Below, piece after piece: positions 9,401-18,454 of a stretch of DNA of 64,000 nt. A model generated the notes under the pieces. The model saw only the letters and a program-made list of their open reading frames with translations. It searched no databases and was not told where the DNA came from. The stretch is taken from contig NZ_CANMRL010000001.1 in NCBI RefSeq assembly GCF_947500255.1, positions 124,001 through 188,000 of the forward strand, given 5' to 3'. The DNA is from an uncultured Psychroserpens sp. (GTDB taxonomy: Bacteria > Bacteroidota > Bacteroidia > Flavobacteriales > Flavobacteriaceae). A program made the translations under genes and the position numbers. Within the stretch, counting starts at the first letter, position 1. Each line of letters begins with the position of its first letter.

Positions 9401-12373
9401 CAAATATGTATTGATGAATTCAGTTTCGTCTGAGATATCATCATCTATATCTACATAGATATAATCAAAATCATTAGAACCTTGATACAGGTTTTGGCCT
9501 CCTAGACTGATTGGATCATCACCTGCACCAACAACTTTGAACATTTGCATTACATCTTTGTTTTGCACATGACTGTAGCGGTCAGATTCATACTCAAGAT
9601 CTAGCTTTCCACCCGATGGTAATTCTATTGATGTCATCGTCCAAGCCATTGCATATTCATCTTGCAATGATTCATTGTCTTGTTGTACAAATGGAAATTC
9701 TGGAGTCGTGGCATTACTATTAACACTGCAACCACCTTCAATAGGTTTGTAATTACCCCAAATATCAAAAGCCTTAAAATGATAATCTGGATTATTGTCT
9801 ATGACTCCATCATTGTCAAGATCCTTTTCATATTGAAACACATAAGGTGTATACTTCCCCATATGTGATGTTCTGTAAGTGAAATACACTTTTTTAAGCG
9901 TTAACTTACCATCTTCATTGTTTAGATCAATTGGGTCATAATTAGAATGACTAGGAAGGTTTTTACATAATGAATAATCGTATTCAAAATGAGCTACCTT
10001 AATTGGAACTGGTACCGTCCCATTTTCTATGGCTTCTTTATATTCTGGTTTTGAATACAAAGAAATCTTATCAATCTTTTTGGTTTTAACAGAAGACACA
10101 CCGCCATTTTCACCTGCTGCACTTAACCCATCTTGTCTATCTGAAATATCAAATATGGCAATATGTGTTTTGGTTTCTATTTCCTTAACATATTTAAGTT
10201 CTTTTTCTCCATATACATAGCTGGCCTTGTCATCTCTATTATCGGCATATAGCCCCTTACTATAGGATGCCGATCTCGTACTTCTTGTAAATGGCACTCT
10301 CCAATTATGTTGAAGCGGTTCTGTATATGTAAATTTTGTGTAAGCTCCTAAGTCGTCATCTGTTGGTCCATCATGGGTTAAATCTTCATAATCTGAAGAT
10401 AATACCGAAGACAACAAATAAGTATGCGTATAAGCAGGTGTATGAATTTTATTAAGATAATGATCTCTACCTGAGCTATTACTTCTCGTATTTTCACCAT
10501 GTGAATAGGTAACAAGTCCTGTCAAACAGTCTCCAGACGAATTAGTGGCAAAAGTAGCTTCAATTTTTTTTGTGTTGTAGGCTGTTTCTCCAAATACATA
10601 AGTACTCCCATCTGATTTTAAAACCTTAGCTCCTACATGATGATTATCTGGAACTCTATTATTTGAATCTGGAATTAAATCTGGAAGTTTATCTATACGT
10701 ATTTGGCCATCATTTCCACGTTTTACATTTCCGTACTCAATCATTTGTACTGATTGCGTTCTAAACTCGCGTTGTTCCCTTTTAATCTTATTTACACCAT
10801 TTTCTCCATAGGTTATTTCATTAGTCACAGGATCATATTGTTTGACATCGTAATTGGGTAAGGTTTTACGGTTATATTCGCCACCACCAATTTGCATTTT
10901 AATCGGATCTTTTTCAGATATAAGACTTGACGTATAAGGAGAGTCAAAATCTGCGGTTAACTCACCAACAGTTTTATAATGAATAGGTTCATAGTCTATT
11001 TTATCTGTAGACTCATTATTTCTTAATTTGAATTTTTGGAGTTCTGGATTTGTTGCGCCTTCCCAACGACCTGATCTTGTAAAAGATGGATTTACTTTAA
11101 CATTGCCTCCAAAATGAATTGCAGCTCCAGGCCCTAATTCAAATCCTGCATTACCACCCACTCCAAAATAAGTGACTGTTTGATCATAAACATGTCCTAC
11201 TTGGTTACGATGTGGTCTAAACATTCCCGATACACCCTGGCCTTCAATAGAATAAACATCATATGTTTGATTCACTAAAGGAAGCATTGTTGTATTTTTA
11301 TTGACGGTTCTATCATTTTCTCTATTGAAATCCAATATCGAATTGAGTGGTGATGCGTTTTCTGAATTAGCATAGCCATATCCTTTTACTCGCTTGAATT
11401 TATCATCAGCTCTAAGCAGTTGAATACTTCCAAAACCCGTGATTTGTCCTTGTGGTCCTTCTGGACCAAATAATTCGGTTCCCAAACCAAAATCTAAAGT
11501 GAGATTAGCATTTATAAAACTTAATTGATTTGTCGGATTAAATGATAAATTATCATTGAAAGACAACGAACTCGATGTTGATCCAGAGTAGTTTTTTATA
11601 GTAGACAGTCCCTTTCTCTTGTCGTTGTCAATATATTGACCACTTGACGATGCTGATAAATTTAAACCGGTTAAACCTTGTCTTGAGTTAAATGGAATAC
11701 CAATATTAGTTGTTAGTTTATCATCTCCAAAACCATCTGTTTTTTTTGCAGTGATCCCAATTGTTGGAGTTACTGTTGCACCTTCTCCAGCCGTATTTGT
11801 TATATTGAGACCTGCAGAAACCTGTTCAGAAATATCAAAACTAATCCCATAGTTGGTATTAAATGTGATTCCATTGTAGTTATTGTATTTCATACCAACA
11901 CCTAATTCGAGACCAATTACATTGTTTAATACATCTGTACCATAAATAGGGAACTTGATCCCGGTATTTATTCCAGCGGTGAAATTGTTGCGAATATTAT
12001 TTTCGTATATTAATTCATCTCCATCAAAGTCATCTGGCAGTCCTCTTAGTTGCCTATTGATTTGACCAACATTTAAATTCCAACCAAGCCCAACCCAAGA
12101 TGCTTCCTGATCTGTAGTGATACCAGAATCATAAGATAGGTTAAGAGGATAGCCTCCTACATCCATGATAGGTAAATTATAGTTAAAATCTCCTGAGGAA
12201 AGGTTAACCATATCTGACGTGCCAATTGGTGTAAACGCATTAAACTCTGGCTGAGATGGCCCTGAGGTTAATGCATATAAACTTGTTGGCTGGACAACTG
12301 AAATCACTAATTGAATAGCTAAGTAGCTCGCTATTACTTTTGAGAATTTACTAGTTCTAATTGCTCTATACAT
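6464..12373 (-). CDS. SpvB/TcB-like giant shell protein, RHS module 1
   Basis: About 1969 residues from the ATG at 12373. An in-frame TTG seven codons upstream is possible, but the ATG aligns with the paralogue at 29489 (M-x-x-x-IRTSK). A long signal sequence (residues 1-35, ending TSLYAL) is followed by a block resembling the start of SpvB/TcB-type proteins: NLSSGDFNYNLP, GGYPLNLSYDSG, WVGLGWNLNVGQINR (residues about 50-110). The middle is long and beta-rich with many internal parallels to the 2042-residue copy (FSPYGVELENKDAL / FSPFGAELENADAL type). The C-terminus has a cadherin/Ig-like tail (PSNGIAIVSFGN ... SFTYQICDANGDC). In Tc toxins the SpvB-bearing B component builds a cocoon together with the RHS C component. 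A similar two-protein shell is inferred here, split over separate genes. First gene of the operon. Confidence 0.85.
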   Translation of the reverse strand: MYRAIRTSKFSKVIASYLAIQLVISVVQPTSLYALTSGPSQPEFNAFTPIGTSDMVNLSSGDFNYNLPIMDVGGYPLNLSYDSGITTDQEASWVGLGWNLNVGQINRQLRGLPDDFDGDELIYENNIRNNFTAGINTGIKFPIYGTDVLNNVIGLELGVGMKYNNYNGITFNTNYGISFDISEQVSAGLNITNTAGEGATVTPTIGITAKKTDGFGDDKLTTNIGIPFNSRQGLTGLNLSASSSGQYIDNDKRKGLSTIKNYSGSTSSSLSFNDNLSFNPTNQLSFINANLTLDFGLGTELFGPEGPQGQITGFGSIQLLRADDKFKRVKGYGYANSENASPLNSILDFNRENDRTVNKNTTMLPLVNQTYDVYSIEGQGVSGMFRPHRNQVGHVYDQTVTYFGVGGNAGFELGPGAAIHFGGNVKVNPSFTRSGRWEGATNPELQKFKLRNNESTDKIDYEPIHYKTVGELTADFDSPYTSSLISEKDPIKMQIGGGEYNRKTLPNYDVKQYDPVTNEITYGENGVNKIKREQREFRTQSVQMIEYGNVKRGNDGQIRIDKLPDLIPDSNNRVPDNHHVGAKVLKSDGSTYVFGETAYNTKKIEATFATNSSGDCLTGLVTYSHGENTRSNSSGRDHYLNKIHTPAYTHTYLLSSVLSSDYEDLTHDGPTDDDLGAYTKFTYTEPLQHNWRVPFTRSTRSASYSKGLYADNRDDKASYVYGEKELKYVKEIETKTHIAIFDISDRQDGLSAAGENGGVSSVKTKKIDKISLYSKPEYKEAIENGTVPVPIKVAHFEYDYSLCKNLPSHSNYDPIDLNNEDGKLTLKKVYFTYRTSHMGKYTPYVFQYEKDLDNDGVIDNNPDYHFKAFDIWGNYKPIEGGCSVNSNATTPEFPFVQQDNESLQDEYAMAWTMTSIELPSGGKLDLEYESDRYSHVQNKDVMQMFKVVGAGDDPISLGGQNLYQGSNDFDYIYVDIDDDISDETEFINTYLKDIGASDANPMYFRFLLNMSNNKYDYVTGYTLIEKEYSRVFEDNGNTYASIKLKRVKKEGGLVDSNQLVNPIAKSGWYFGRKNLNRLVYGLPAGDFDEPGDLLALGQTFVGAIGAVSDIFFGPNEALRIRNCAKEFKPLKSWIRLYHPDEEKLGGGLRVKSIKLHDNWDGMTNHIDNPLYKNFYGQEYTYTTTEGKTSGVATFEPNGSKENPLIQPFYDKPQKLLAPKEYNYVEKPVGQSLYPSPTITYSRVVTSNLKRDRDIEDTDGNTINIELKKHATGRVINEFYTSKDFPTISDYTDLTPKVDITGILGSILKVRTNKSLTYSQGFVIRTNDMNGKMKSQKVQSEAQQEDEYMSKVEYKYSLNDDGTLNNNLLVMNNDGDVTEKPIGVTYDMVHDFRSYYNNSTVVGIDGNLAGILVFIGILPIPTLLPVVQFHEQELKTVTTTKVINSVGILKEKIAYDLGSKVATENVVWDAQTGDVLLTKTQNEYSDHYYNFKYPANWYYKNMGLASQNIGLSGFIEEDATSSSYMKIVNPSNTSTNIDAEDYLTLGDELLITRFVFTPFPARRTDRVWVADFQSGKALLIDEEGSLFDLESTIPLLPITFNVYRSGYRNLPNEGMASITLQESPIIGGQLTNQVDWANFNIVNSSAVEYNDAWNTQCEFRLPNPDGLIFNEDGSIENITVLEFNPYLYNAKGDWRAIKSYVYMTGRNNGDENFSTRKEGFYKTFKPFYKYTGSNWVIDNPQEEENRWTFASEVSMYSPYGVELENKDALDRYSAAQYGYRYTLPTAVGFNSEYRELAYDNFEDYKFSPLNGDGAEPINPHFGYQDEVEINDNATITDDESHTGRNSIKIEAGASAKSIYRLIECEDDNQNSVPNAENDYAQNCGLKPGSTIFINVLSNDDFGDDGPSGDGITIVSPPSNGIAIVSFGNMVIYTVVQNAPDSFTYQICDANGDCDIATVYINCDSLNGLKN

Positions 12374-12432
12374 AATCTTTAAATTAGATAACAATTAAAA
12401 TTACCTTATAACAGTTATGGTTCATAGGTTGA

Positions 12433-12462
12433 ACTCATATGCGTCTGTTATTTTTTCATAAG
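12433..12462 (-). promoter_or_regulatory. Putative LytTR-type operator upstream of RHS module 1
   Basis: On the coding (minus) strand there are two half-sites, CTTATGAAA (12462-12454) and CATATGAGT (12441-12433), exactly 21 bp apart, ending about 60 bp upstream of the ATG at 12373. The same pair with the same spacing and nearly the same distance to the start occurs at 14797-14826. LytTR regulators are known to bind two 9-bp repeats separated by 12-13 bp. The assignment to the nearby LytTR protein is inference. Confidence 0.5.
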
Positions 12463-12489
12463 TGAAATAGCAATCATATTCTGAACAAA

Positions 12490-12519
12490 AAAAGCCCAAG
12501 AGTTTCCTCCTGGGCTTTA
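12490..12519 (-). terminator. Rho-independent terminator after the T9SS protein gene
   Basis: Inverted repeat AAAGCCCAAGAG / CTCCTGGGCTTT around a TTTC loop, followed on the minus strand by a run of T. It lies 33 bp past the stop of the gene at 12552-14732 and isolates it from the RHS module 1 operon. Confidence 0.8.
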
Positions 12520-12551
12520 TAAATTAGAATTTTACTCTCTTTTAACTATCT

Positions 12552-14732
12552 CTAATTTATAACTAATTTTTTAATGATTGTATTATCATCTTGGCTTGTA
12601 TATCTCACAAAATAAATTCCAGGATTAAGTTTAGACACATCAAGATTTGTCTTTTTATTGATGTTTGAGTCATGGGATGATTTTATCACCACAGAACCAA
12701 CACTATTCATGATTTCTAAGCTTCCTTTTTGATCGTCTTGAGTATCAATAAATATGGTTAATTGGTCTTTTGCAGGATTAGGATACATCTTAAAGTCTGA
12801 AGCTAATCTTCCTTTATTTGAGCGGCATGGTATGAATATTTCATTTTTCACTGTTGGTTCTATACAAAATCCAAAATCACCTGGCACTACATAAGATACT
12901 TGTAATTTTGCGCTTAACCATCCTCCATTAGGCCAATTTGATTGTGGCGGAGGATTTATTCCGTCGTATTCATTACCATTAGAGAATTCCCAGTGATAGT
13001 TCACATTTGTAAATGAATCACAATCATTTACTAGAGCAGTAGCATACACTTGACAACCCACTACTTCCAATTGTATTTGAGGCGCAAGATCTCCACATTC
13101 ACAAACAGTAGGACAGGTTTCTAAAGTAATACTCGCTTCTCTAGGGCAACCGTTCTCATCTGTAATTAAAACTGAATATGTTCCCCCTGTACTTACACTA
13201 ATTTCTTGTGTGTCCTCTCCAGTAGACCATTCATATTGCACACTTGGGTCTTGTGTTTCAAAAGGTCCTAATGCTGTTAAAGTTAGAACATTATCACTTG
13301 ATGCACACGATTCGCCGTTAGTCGTGGTTATCCAAGCTTCATCATAATTATCATCATAATACTCGCAAAATTCTCCTGGATCAACAAATACAGAACTAAC
13401 CTGTAGACCAATACCATTATAACTTGTCATCTTAAAATTAACAAGTTGAAATGAAAAACAATCGGATAGGTCATTAATTAATGTCCCTTTTAATTTAAAT
13501 GGTGTATGTGTTCCTCCTGATCCTATATCAAAGGCATCTCCATATTCATTAGTTTCTACTATCATAGTAGCAGAATTTGTACCTGTTGGTAAGATGCTTA
13601 CAGAAAAACTATTAGGAATAAAATTACTAAGTTCTACGCTCAAGTCTTCTACTTTTTCACTATCGTATATAATGTCTCCTTCCATCTTTACAATATTCCC
13701 AAAACTAGCATGAAAAGCTATTTCACTTTCAAGTATATCTCCAGATTCTATTTGATGTTCTTCTAAGCAAAATCCATCTTTTAATGCAGCAGGGCATCCA
13801 TATCTCAAGCAGACCTCGCTACAACTTTCTCCAGACCCAAAAATAGGTCCTAACTCGTCTATAGCGCTAGTTAATGTTTCTCTTTCAAAGTACTCATAAC
13901 CAAATCTATTTATGTAAGGCGCATCACAATTGCAACTTTCTATATTTTGGCAAACAGCTGGATCTGGAATAGAACCTACTGTAGTACAGCTGCCGTCTGA
14001 AGGAGCTACAATATAATTAATTATTGTTGTTCCAGGTTCAAGAATAAATATACCATCAAAAACAACTGGGATATCACTTGGCATAGTACCCGGATACTGA
14101 ATTGACATTGAAGTGAACGTAAAATCACAATCACCTATTCCGTCTCCATCTCCATCAGGGGTGGTTAAAAACTGATCTTCCCATCTAAAGGTAAAACTCT
14201 TATTTTCATACGTATTCTCAATTGTAATTCTCCAATCAAATGGTGTCGTTGTATACACATTACACGTTTCAACATCACTATTTCTAGGGTATGCCGCTTT
14301 TCTTACTATTATATCTCCTTCAGCAGCAACACTACACGTATAATCTGTATAAGCAACTTCATAAGTTTTCTCACACAGGTATTGTCCAAGTTGAGAAACT
14401 GAAGCTACAACCCTCAACTCCACATTTCCTAAATCTGAAATGTCAGTAAATGTGTATTCGGGATTTGATGTAACCGACTCTGCTCCGCCATTTCTGGACC
14501 AATAGTAAAGCAAGTAAAAATCTTCAACACAAACATTATCTCCTGGGCTTGCAACAAAGCTTGCCGTGCAGTTATCTGTATCAAAATTTGTAAGTTCAAA
14601 TGACGGGTCTAACACGGTTTCACATTCGCATAGATCATTTGTTGAAAGTTGATCCCCAGCATAACCATAAGCATTGGTTGATAGAAAACAACTTAAACCA
14701 AATGCAGCGAATAAAAGTAATTTCTTGTACAT
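12552..14732 (-). CDS. Large secreted protein with T9SS C-terminal sorting domain
   Basis: A 726-residue protein with a signal peptide (MYKKLLLFAAFGLSCFLSTNAYG) and a C-terminal type A T9SS sorting domain (residues about 645-726: FKMYPNPAKDQLTIFI, LEIMNSVGSVV, LNPGIYFVRY, KKLVIN). It is therefore predicted to cross the outer membrane by the type IX system and be surface-bound or released. In between are Cys-rich Ig/PKD-like regions. Residues about 320-450 (SGDILESEIAF, an YDSEKVEDLSVEL strand, IGSGGTHTPFKLKG) look cohesin-like. It is flanked by its own LytTR-like site upstream and its own terminator, so it is a single-gene unit between the two-component system and RHS module 1. Its function is unknown; adhesion or binding of another surface protein is a guess. 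Confidence 0.8.
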   Translation of the reverse strand: MYKKLLLFAAFGLSCFLSTNAYGYAGDQLSTNDLCECETVLDPSFELTNFDTDNCTASFVASPGDNVCVEDFYLLYYWSRNGGAESVTSNPEYTFTDISDLGNVELRVVASVSQLGQYLCEKTYEVAYTDYTCSVAAEGDIIVRKAAYPRNSDVETCNVYTTTPFDWRITIENTYENKSFTFRWEDQFLTTPDGDGDGIGDCDFTFTSMSIQYPGTMPSDIPVVFDGIFILEPGTTIINYIVAPSDGSCTTVGSIPDPAVCQNIESCNCDAPYINRFGYEYFERETLTSAIDELGPIFGSGESCSEVCLRYGCPAALKDGFCLEEHQIESGDILESEIAFHASFGNIVKMEGDIIYDSEKVEDLSVELSNFIPNSFSVSILPTGTNSATMIVETNEYGDAFDIGSGGTHTPFKLKGTLINDLSDCFSFQLVNFKMTSYNGIGLQVSSVFVDPGEFCEYYDDNYDEAWITTTNGESCASSDNVLTLTALGPFETQDPSVQYEWSTGEDTQEISVSTGGTYSVLITDENGCPREASITLETCPTVCECGDLAPQIQLEVVGCQVYATALVNDCDSFTNVNYHWEFSNGNEYDGINPPPQSNWPNGGWLSAKLQVSYVVPGDFGFCIEPTVKNEIFIPCRSNKGRLASDFKMYPNPAKDQLTIFIDTQDDQKGSLEIMNSVGSVVIKSSHDSNINKKTNLDVSKLNPGIYFVRYTSQDDNTIIKKLVIN

Positions 14733-14796
14733 AATTCTTTGATTTAAATATTTATTCTATAAATATATTTTCGATTATGTGCTGATGCTATAGCAA

Positions 14797-14826
14797 TCTC
14801 ATATGTGTTGAGATATATTTCATAAG
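14797..14826 (-). promoter_or_regulatory. Putative LytTR-type operator upstream of the T9SS protein gene
   Basis: Half-sites CTTATGAAA (14826-14818) and CATATGAGA (14805-14797) on the minus strand, 21 bp apart, ending 64 bp upstream of the start at 14732. Both half-sites and the flanking TTCA are nearly identical to the site before RHS module 1, while the bases between them are not. Unequal conservation of this kind favours a protein-binding site over a recent duplication. Confidence 0.5.
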
Positions 14827-14861
14827 TGAATTTTATAAAAGAAAGGTGATAAACATAAAAA

Positions 14862-14889
14862 AAGTCGTGCATTAAAAAATGCACGACTT
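14862..14889 (-). terminator. Rho-independent terminator after the lipoprotein gene
   Basis: A perfect 11-bp stem, AAGTCGTGCAT / ATGCACGACTT with a 6-nt A/T loop, is followed on the minus strand by a T-run. It lies 24 bp past the stop codon of the gene at 14913-15731. Confidence 0.85.
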
Positions 14890-14912
14890 CTTAGTAGTGT
14901 TAGTATATATAT

Positions 14913-15731
14913 TTACTGAGGAAAATCTGTAAAGTCTGCTACATCAGAATACTCTGTATAACTGCATTCATCTCCTATACTAACTGCATTAGGCCTAAAT
15001 GGTCTGGCTATAAGCGTTAAATTGGTAGCCATGTATGCATTATCGACGCTTAAAATCGGTTGAGTTCCTAACTGAGAGTATCGTCTAATCCCAATATTAC
15101 TGTCATCTGTATTTAGTGGATGTGCTGTAGAGGTCATATCATTTACTATAAAAGCTCCTACAAGAACGCTATTATAATTTGTATGCAACTCTATACAGTT
15201 TTGACTTAGAACAAAATTTCTAAAGTCAGCAACAGCCCATTCTACCTCAAATCCAGGAAGAATACCTCCTCCTCCAGTTCCGTTAGAAGAGGATGCTGGT
15301 CTATTTGGAGTTCCAGAAACGGAACCTGGTTTACCACACTGACCAAAAATGTCGATACAAACATGGTAGTATAGTATTTGATCAAATGTATCTCTAAAAC
15401 TTCCTCCCATACTCATATCATTTCCTATGAGTTCTTCTAGAGCAACAGTGCCATTGACATCAAGTTTTGCTAAGAATTCCTCTCTAGCATCTGGATGATA
15501 TAAAATGATCTCTGCGGCTATGAAGGACACCCATTGTAAATGGTTTTCTAGGATTTCAGCATCAGTTAAAATGTCTACACCACCGCCACTGCCATCTCTG
15601 GCATAAACTTCTGAAGTATTTGTTTTTGAATTAGTTAATGTTTGGTCTTGTGTTGAAATGTCTTCTGTCTCACATGAAAAGATAAGTAACATGCATACAA
15701 AAAGACTGTTGAGGGTTTTTCTTTTCTTCAT
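14913..15731 (-). CDS. Hypothetical lipoprotein, 272 residues
   Basis: The N-terminus (MKKRKTLNSLFVCMLLIFSCE) is a lipoprotein signal with Cys at residue 20, so it is predicted to be membrane-anchored. After a low-complexity Ser/Thr linker and a GSGGG stretch come a helical region (HLQWVSFIAAEIILYHPDAR, residues about 65-85) and a second Cys-containing domain. I do not recognise a family. It lies immediately downstream of the LytTR response regulator gene on the same strand, but the 100-bp gap holds a 21-bp-spaced direct repeat and its own terminator follows, so it is probably a separately controlled target of that regulator. Confidence 0.7.
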   Translation of the reverse strand: MKKRKTLNSLFVCMLLIFSCETEDISTQDQTLTNSKTNTSEVYARDGSGGGVDILTDAEILENHLQWVSFIAAEIILYHPDAREEFLAKLDVNGTVALEELIGNDMSMGGSFRDTFDQILYYHVCIDIFGQCGKPGSVSGTPNRPASSSNGTGGGGILPGFEVEWAVADFRNFVLSQNCIELHTNYNSVLVGAFIVNDMTSTAHPLNTDDSNIGIRRYSQLGTQPILSVDNAYMATNLTLIARPFRPNAVSIGDECSYTEYSDVADFTDFPQ

Positions 15732-15788
15732 AATAGTATAGTAATTTTTTTATGAATTTAACATAATATTATGATTTTAAGAAATCTA

Positions 15789-15822
15789 ATGTAAATCCGC
15801 ACACTTTTTTTTCATATCCGCA
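15789..15822 (-). promoter_or_regulatory. 21-bp-spaced direct repeat upstream of the lipoprotein gene (putative LytTR site)
   Basis: On the minus strand TGCGGATAT (15822-15814) and TGCGGATTT (15801-15793) are repeated exactly 21 bp apart, about 62-91 bp before the start at 15731. A GATATGAAA (15818-15810) overlapping the first copy resembles the CTTATGAAA half-site of the neighbouring sites. The geometry fits a LytTR dimer; the link to the adjacent regulator is inference. Confidence 0.5.
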
Positions 15823-15832
15823 AAATTAAGGT

Positions 15833-16567
15833 CTAAAAAATTTTAGATAGCGTAGTGTCCTTCATCCTACTCGACACAGGAACTTTTAATTGTGAATTTA
15901 GCAATAGATAACCTTGCTTGGCATATTTTTTTACATGAGTTTTATTAACCAAATATGACTGATGACACCTTACAAATACATCATTTGAAAGTAGTTGTTC
16001 TACTTTTTTTATAGACTTAGAAATGACAATTCTTTCATCATTTGCAGTATAAAATGTGGTGTAATTTCCATCGGACTTGCAGTAGTAAATATCATCTTCA
16101 TATACAGCGTAAACACTATCGGCTGTTTTTAGAATAATTCGCTTTTTCTCTTTACCCAATAAATAGTCATTAGACACTTCAAAATGTTGGCTCAGGTCCT
16201 TTTTTTCATTATTAGCAAGTGCTTTATCTACCGCTTCTTTGAATTCGTTATCATCTATTGGTTTTAATATATAATCTAGAGCACCAACTTTTATGGCTTT
16301 TATAGCTTGGTCATCAAAACCAGTAATAAAAATAACATCAAACTCTTTAAAAGTGACAGATTTTAAAATATCAAACCCCAATCCATCTTCTAAATTGATA
16401 TCTAGAAAAATTAATTGTGGTTGCATATTATTAACTAAGGTAATACCTTCTTTTACGCTTTTAGCTTCGCCTACAATAGCAATATTGGCATTAAACTTAC
16501 TAATGAGCTTTTTTCTAATATCGTCTCTAACAAAAGACTCATCATCTACAATAATAGCTTTAATCAT
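15833..16567 (-). CDS. LytTR-family response regulator
   Basis: A 244-residue protein. Residues 1-120 are a receiver domain with the acidic pair D8-D9, the phospho-acceptor D56 (in LIFLDINL), and the conserved ITGFDDQA and YILKPID (Lys) segments. Residues about 140-244 are a LytTR DNA-binding domain (ILKTADSVYAV ... YYCKSDGNYTTFY ... FVRCHQSYLVNKTHVKKY). It is separated by 2 bp from the LytS-type kinase gene, its evident partner, and the two follow the MORN-like gene as one operon. LytTR regulators bind paired repeats spaced by two helical turns, and candidate sites lie before this operon and three other units nearby. It probably controls the left arm of the locus. Confidence 0.95.
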   Translation of the reverse strand: MIKAIIVDDESFVRDDIRKKLISKFNANIAIVGEAKSVKEGITLVNNMQPQLIFLDINLEDGLGFDILKSVTFKEFDVIFITGFDDQAIKAIKVGALDYILKPIDDNEFKEAVDKALANNEKKDLSQHFEVSNDYLLGKEKKRIILKTADSVYAVYEDDIYYCKSDGNYTTFYTANDERIVISKSIKKVEQLLSNDVFVRCHQSYLVNKTHVKKYAKQGYLLLNSQLKVPVSSRMKDTTLSKIF

Positions 16568-16569
16568 GG

Positions 16570-18417
16570 TTAGTTGATTTTATATGGCATATAGAATGTC
16601 GTTATAACTCCTGTTTCATTTCTATTTAGGTCTTGTTTATTTTCAATTTTTATTTTCTTTTTAGTTGATTTATAAATGAAATCTGAAATTAGCGCTGTGG
16701 ATATAGACTTGTTCTGATTTGATTTTTCAGAATGTTTTCCTCTTCCATTATCTTCAATTTTACAGCTTAAATAGGTTTTATCTAATCGAATTTTAATTTC
16801 AATCTTTCCTTTGTAATCAATTCCTGCAAAACCATGAATAATACTATTTTCTACCAAAGGTTGAATAATCATTGGTGGAATGTAGGTCAATTCAGGATCA
16901 ACTTCTTTAACATCAAAGCTATATGAAAACTTATTAGGAAATTTTAATAATTGTAATTCAAAATATTGTTCAATCGATTCTAACTCTTTTTCTAAAGATA
17001 CGTAATTATGTAACGAATTTTCTAATGATAAGCGTAATAATCTAGAAAATTTCAACAGATAATTAGATGCTCTTTCGTGATCTTTTTTGACTAAATTCTG
17101 AATAGCATATAAGGTATTAGAAATAAAATGCGGATTCATCTGAGAACGAAATAAACGTTGTTGCATTTGTAAATCTTGTTTCTCGTACCTGAACTGTCTT
17201 TGCTTATATCTTGTAAAAACGATACCTACGACTAATAGAAAAACTAATAATGCAATTAAAAATTGTGATTTAAGCTTTAAATTTTTTAATTCTACGTCTT
17301 GTTTGTCTTTTATTAATAATTTTTCCTTCCTATTTGCTTCCTTAAGTGCCAATAGTTCGTTCGAAAATTTGTCAGTATATGTTTCCTCCTGATGATTATA
17401 GAGATCCTCTAACGCATTATACACGAGGTCTATTTCTTTATCTGTTTCGACGGCATATCTAATTTGATATTTCAAAATATCCTTTTGAACCCGAGCGCTC
17501 AATGAATTTATATTCATTTGCTTCACTGAATCCAGATATTTACTTGCTAATTCATAGTTGTCTAAATCCATATAAACCTCTGCGATATTTCCATAGCAAG
17601 TGGCAACGTCACTTTTTTGAGTTAATGAATTGGATACTTTCTTGGCATATTTAAGCCCATCTAAATAGAGGTTTAATGCTTCAGAGTAATCTCCATCAAA
17701 ATATTTATAAATGCCATAAGAATTAAACAACTCCATATTTAAACTAGGTCTTAACTTATCTTTTTCAAGTATTAAGCTATCTAAAATTTTATAAGCACCT
17801 TTCTTATCATTCATTTTAGACTTTATCTCAACTCTATGGATAAGGGCAGAAGGAACAAACTCACTTTGGGATGCCTTTACAAGCATTTTCTGACGTTTGA
17901 TATTATAGTCTAGGGCCTTTTCGTAGTCTGGTATTTCTATATAAGTATACTCATGCATAAAATGGCTTAGTGCCATCCAGCTATGATGTTGAGTCGAATC
18001 TAAATGAGTAACAAATAAGTCGGTTATAGCTAAACAATCTCCGTACTTATTCTGGTTTTTGTTAACATTCCAGCAATAAAAAAAGTAATCTACATCACGT
18101 TCTGAGGAGATAGTTCCTTCTACCTTATCGGCAGCTTTATAGAAATAGTAAGCAGCACTATCTAGTTGTTCCTTAGATTGAAAATATTGACCTAAGTAAA
18201 AATTGTTTTCTGCTATAAGTGAATCGTTAGCGAAGTTTTTTTTAGTGATGTCTTTTTCAATCGACTTTAAGATAGCATAGGTAGAATCTGAACTAATATC
18301 CTTATTTATGTTGCTATGTGACTGAATAACACTGGCCTCAAAGTCATTAGTTATATCAGATTGACAACTATGAAAAACAATTGTTAAAATTAGAATACCT
18401 AAAATCTGTTTGACCAT
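16570..18417 (-). CDS. LytS-type sensor histidine kinase with TPR sensor region
   Basis: A 615-residue protein. The N-terminus (VFHSCQSD, Cys at about residue 18) is a lipoprotein-like or membrane signal. Residues about 60-370 are helical TPR-like repeats facing the periplasm, and one transmembrane helix lies at about 390-408 (LIALLVFLLVVGIVF). The His_kinase domain follows (RSQMNPHFISNTLYAIQN, His about 427; RLLRLSLEN) with the ATPase lid region PPMIIQPLVENSIIHG and the G-box DNGRGK. This is the usual Bacteroidota layout of TPR sensor plus LytS-type kinase, paired with a LytTR regulator. It overlaps functionally with the next gene (2-bp gap) and starts 37 bp after the MORN-like gene. The signal sensed is not visible; being periplasmic, it could be envelope or secretion status. 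Confidence 0.93.
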   Translation of the reverse strand: MVKQILGILILTIVFHSCQSDITNDFEASVIQSHSNINKDISSDSTYAILKSIEKDITKKNFANDSLIAENNFYLGQYFQSKEQLDSAAYYFYKAADKVEGTISSERDVDYFFYCWNVNKNQNKYGDCLAITDLFVTHLDSTQHHSWMALSHFMHEYTYIEIPDYEKALDYNIKRQKMLVKASQSEFVPSALIHRVEIKSKMNDKKGAYKILDSLILEKDKLRPSLNMELFNSYGIYKYFDGDYSEALNLYLDGLKYAKKVSNSLTQKSDVATCYGNIAEVYMDLDNYELASKYLDSVKQMNINSLSARVQKDILKYQIRYAVETDKEIDLVYNALEDLYNHQEETYTDKFSNELLALKEANRKEKLLIKDKQDVELKNLKLKSQFLIALLVFLLVVGIVFTRYKQRQFRYEKQDLQMQQRLFRSQMNPHFISNTLYAIQNLVKKDHERASNYLLKFSRLLRLSLENSLHNYVSLEKELESIEQYFELQLLKFPNKFSYSFDVKEVDPELTYIPPMIIQPLVENSIIHGFAGIDYKGKIEIKIRLDKTYLSCKIEDNGRGKHSEKSNQNKSISTALISDFIYKSTKKKIKIENKQDLNRNETGVITTFYMPYKIN

Positions 18418-18454
18418 AAATCAAACTTAATGAAAAAAAAAGTCATCTAATATT

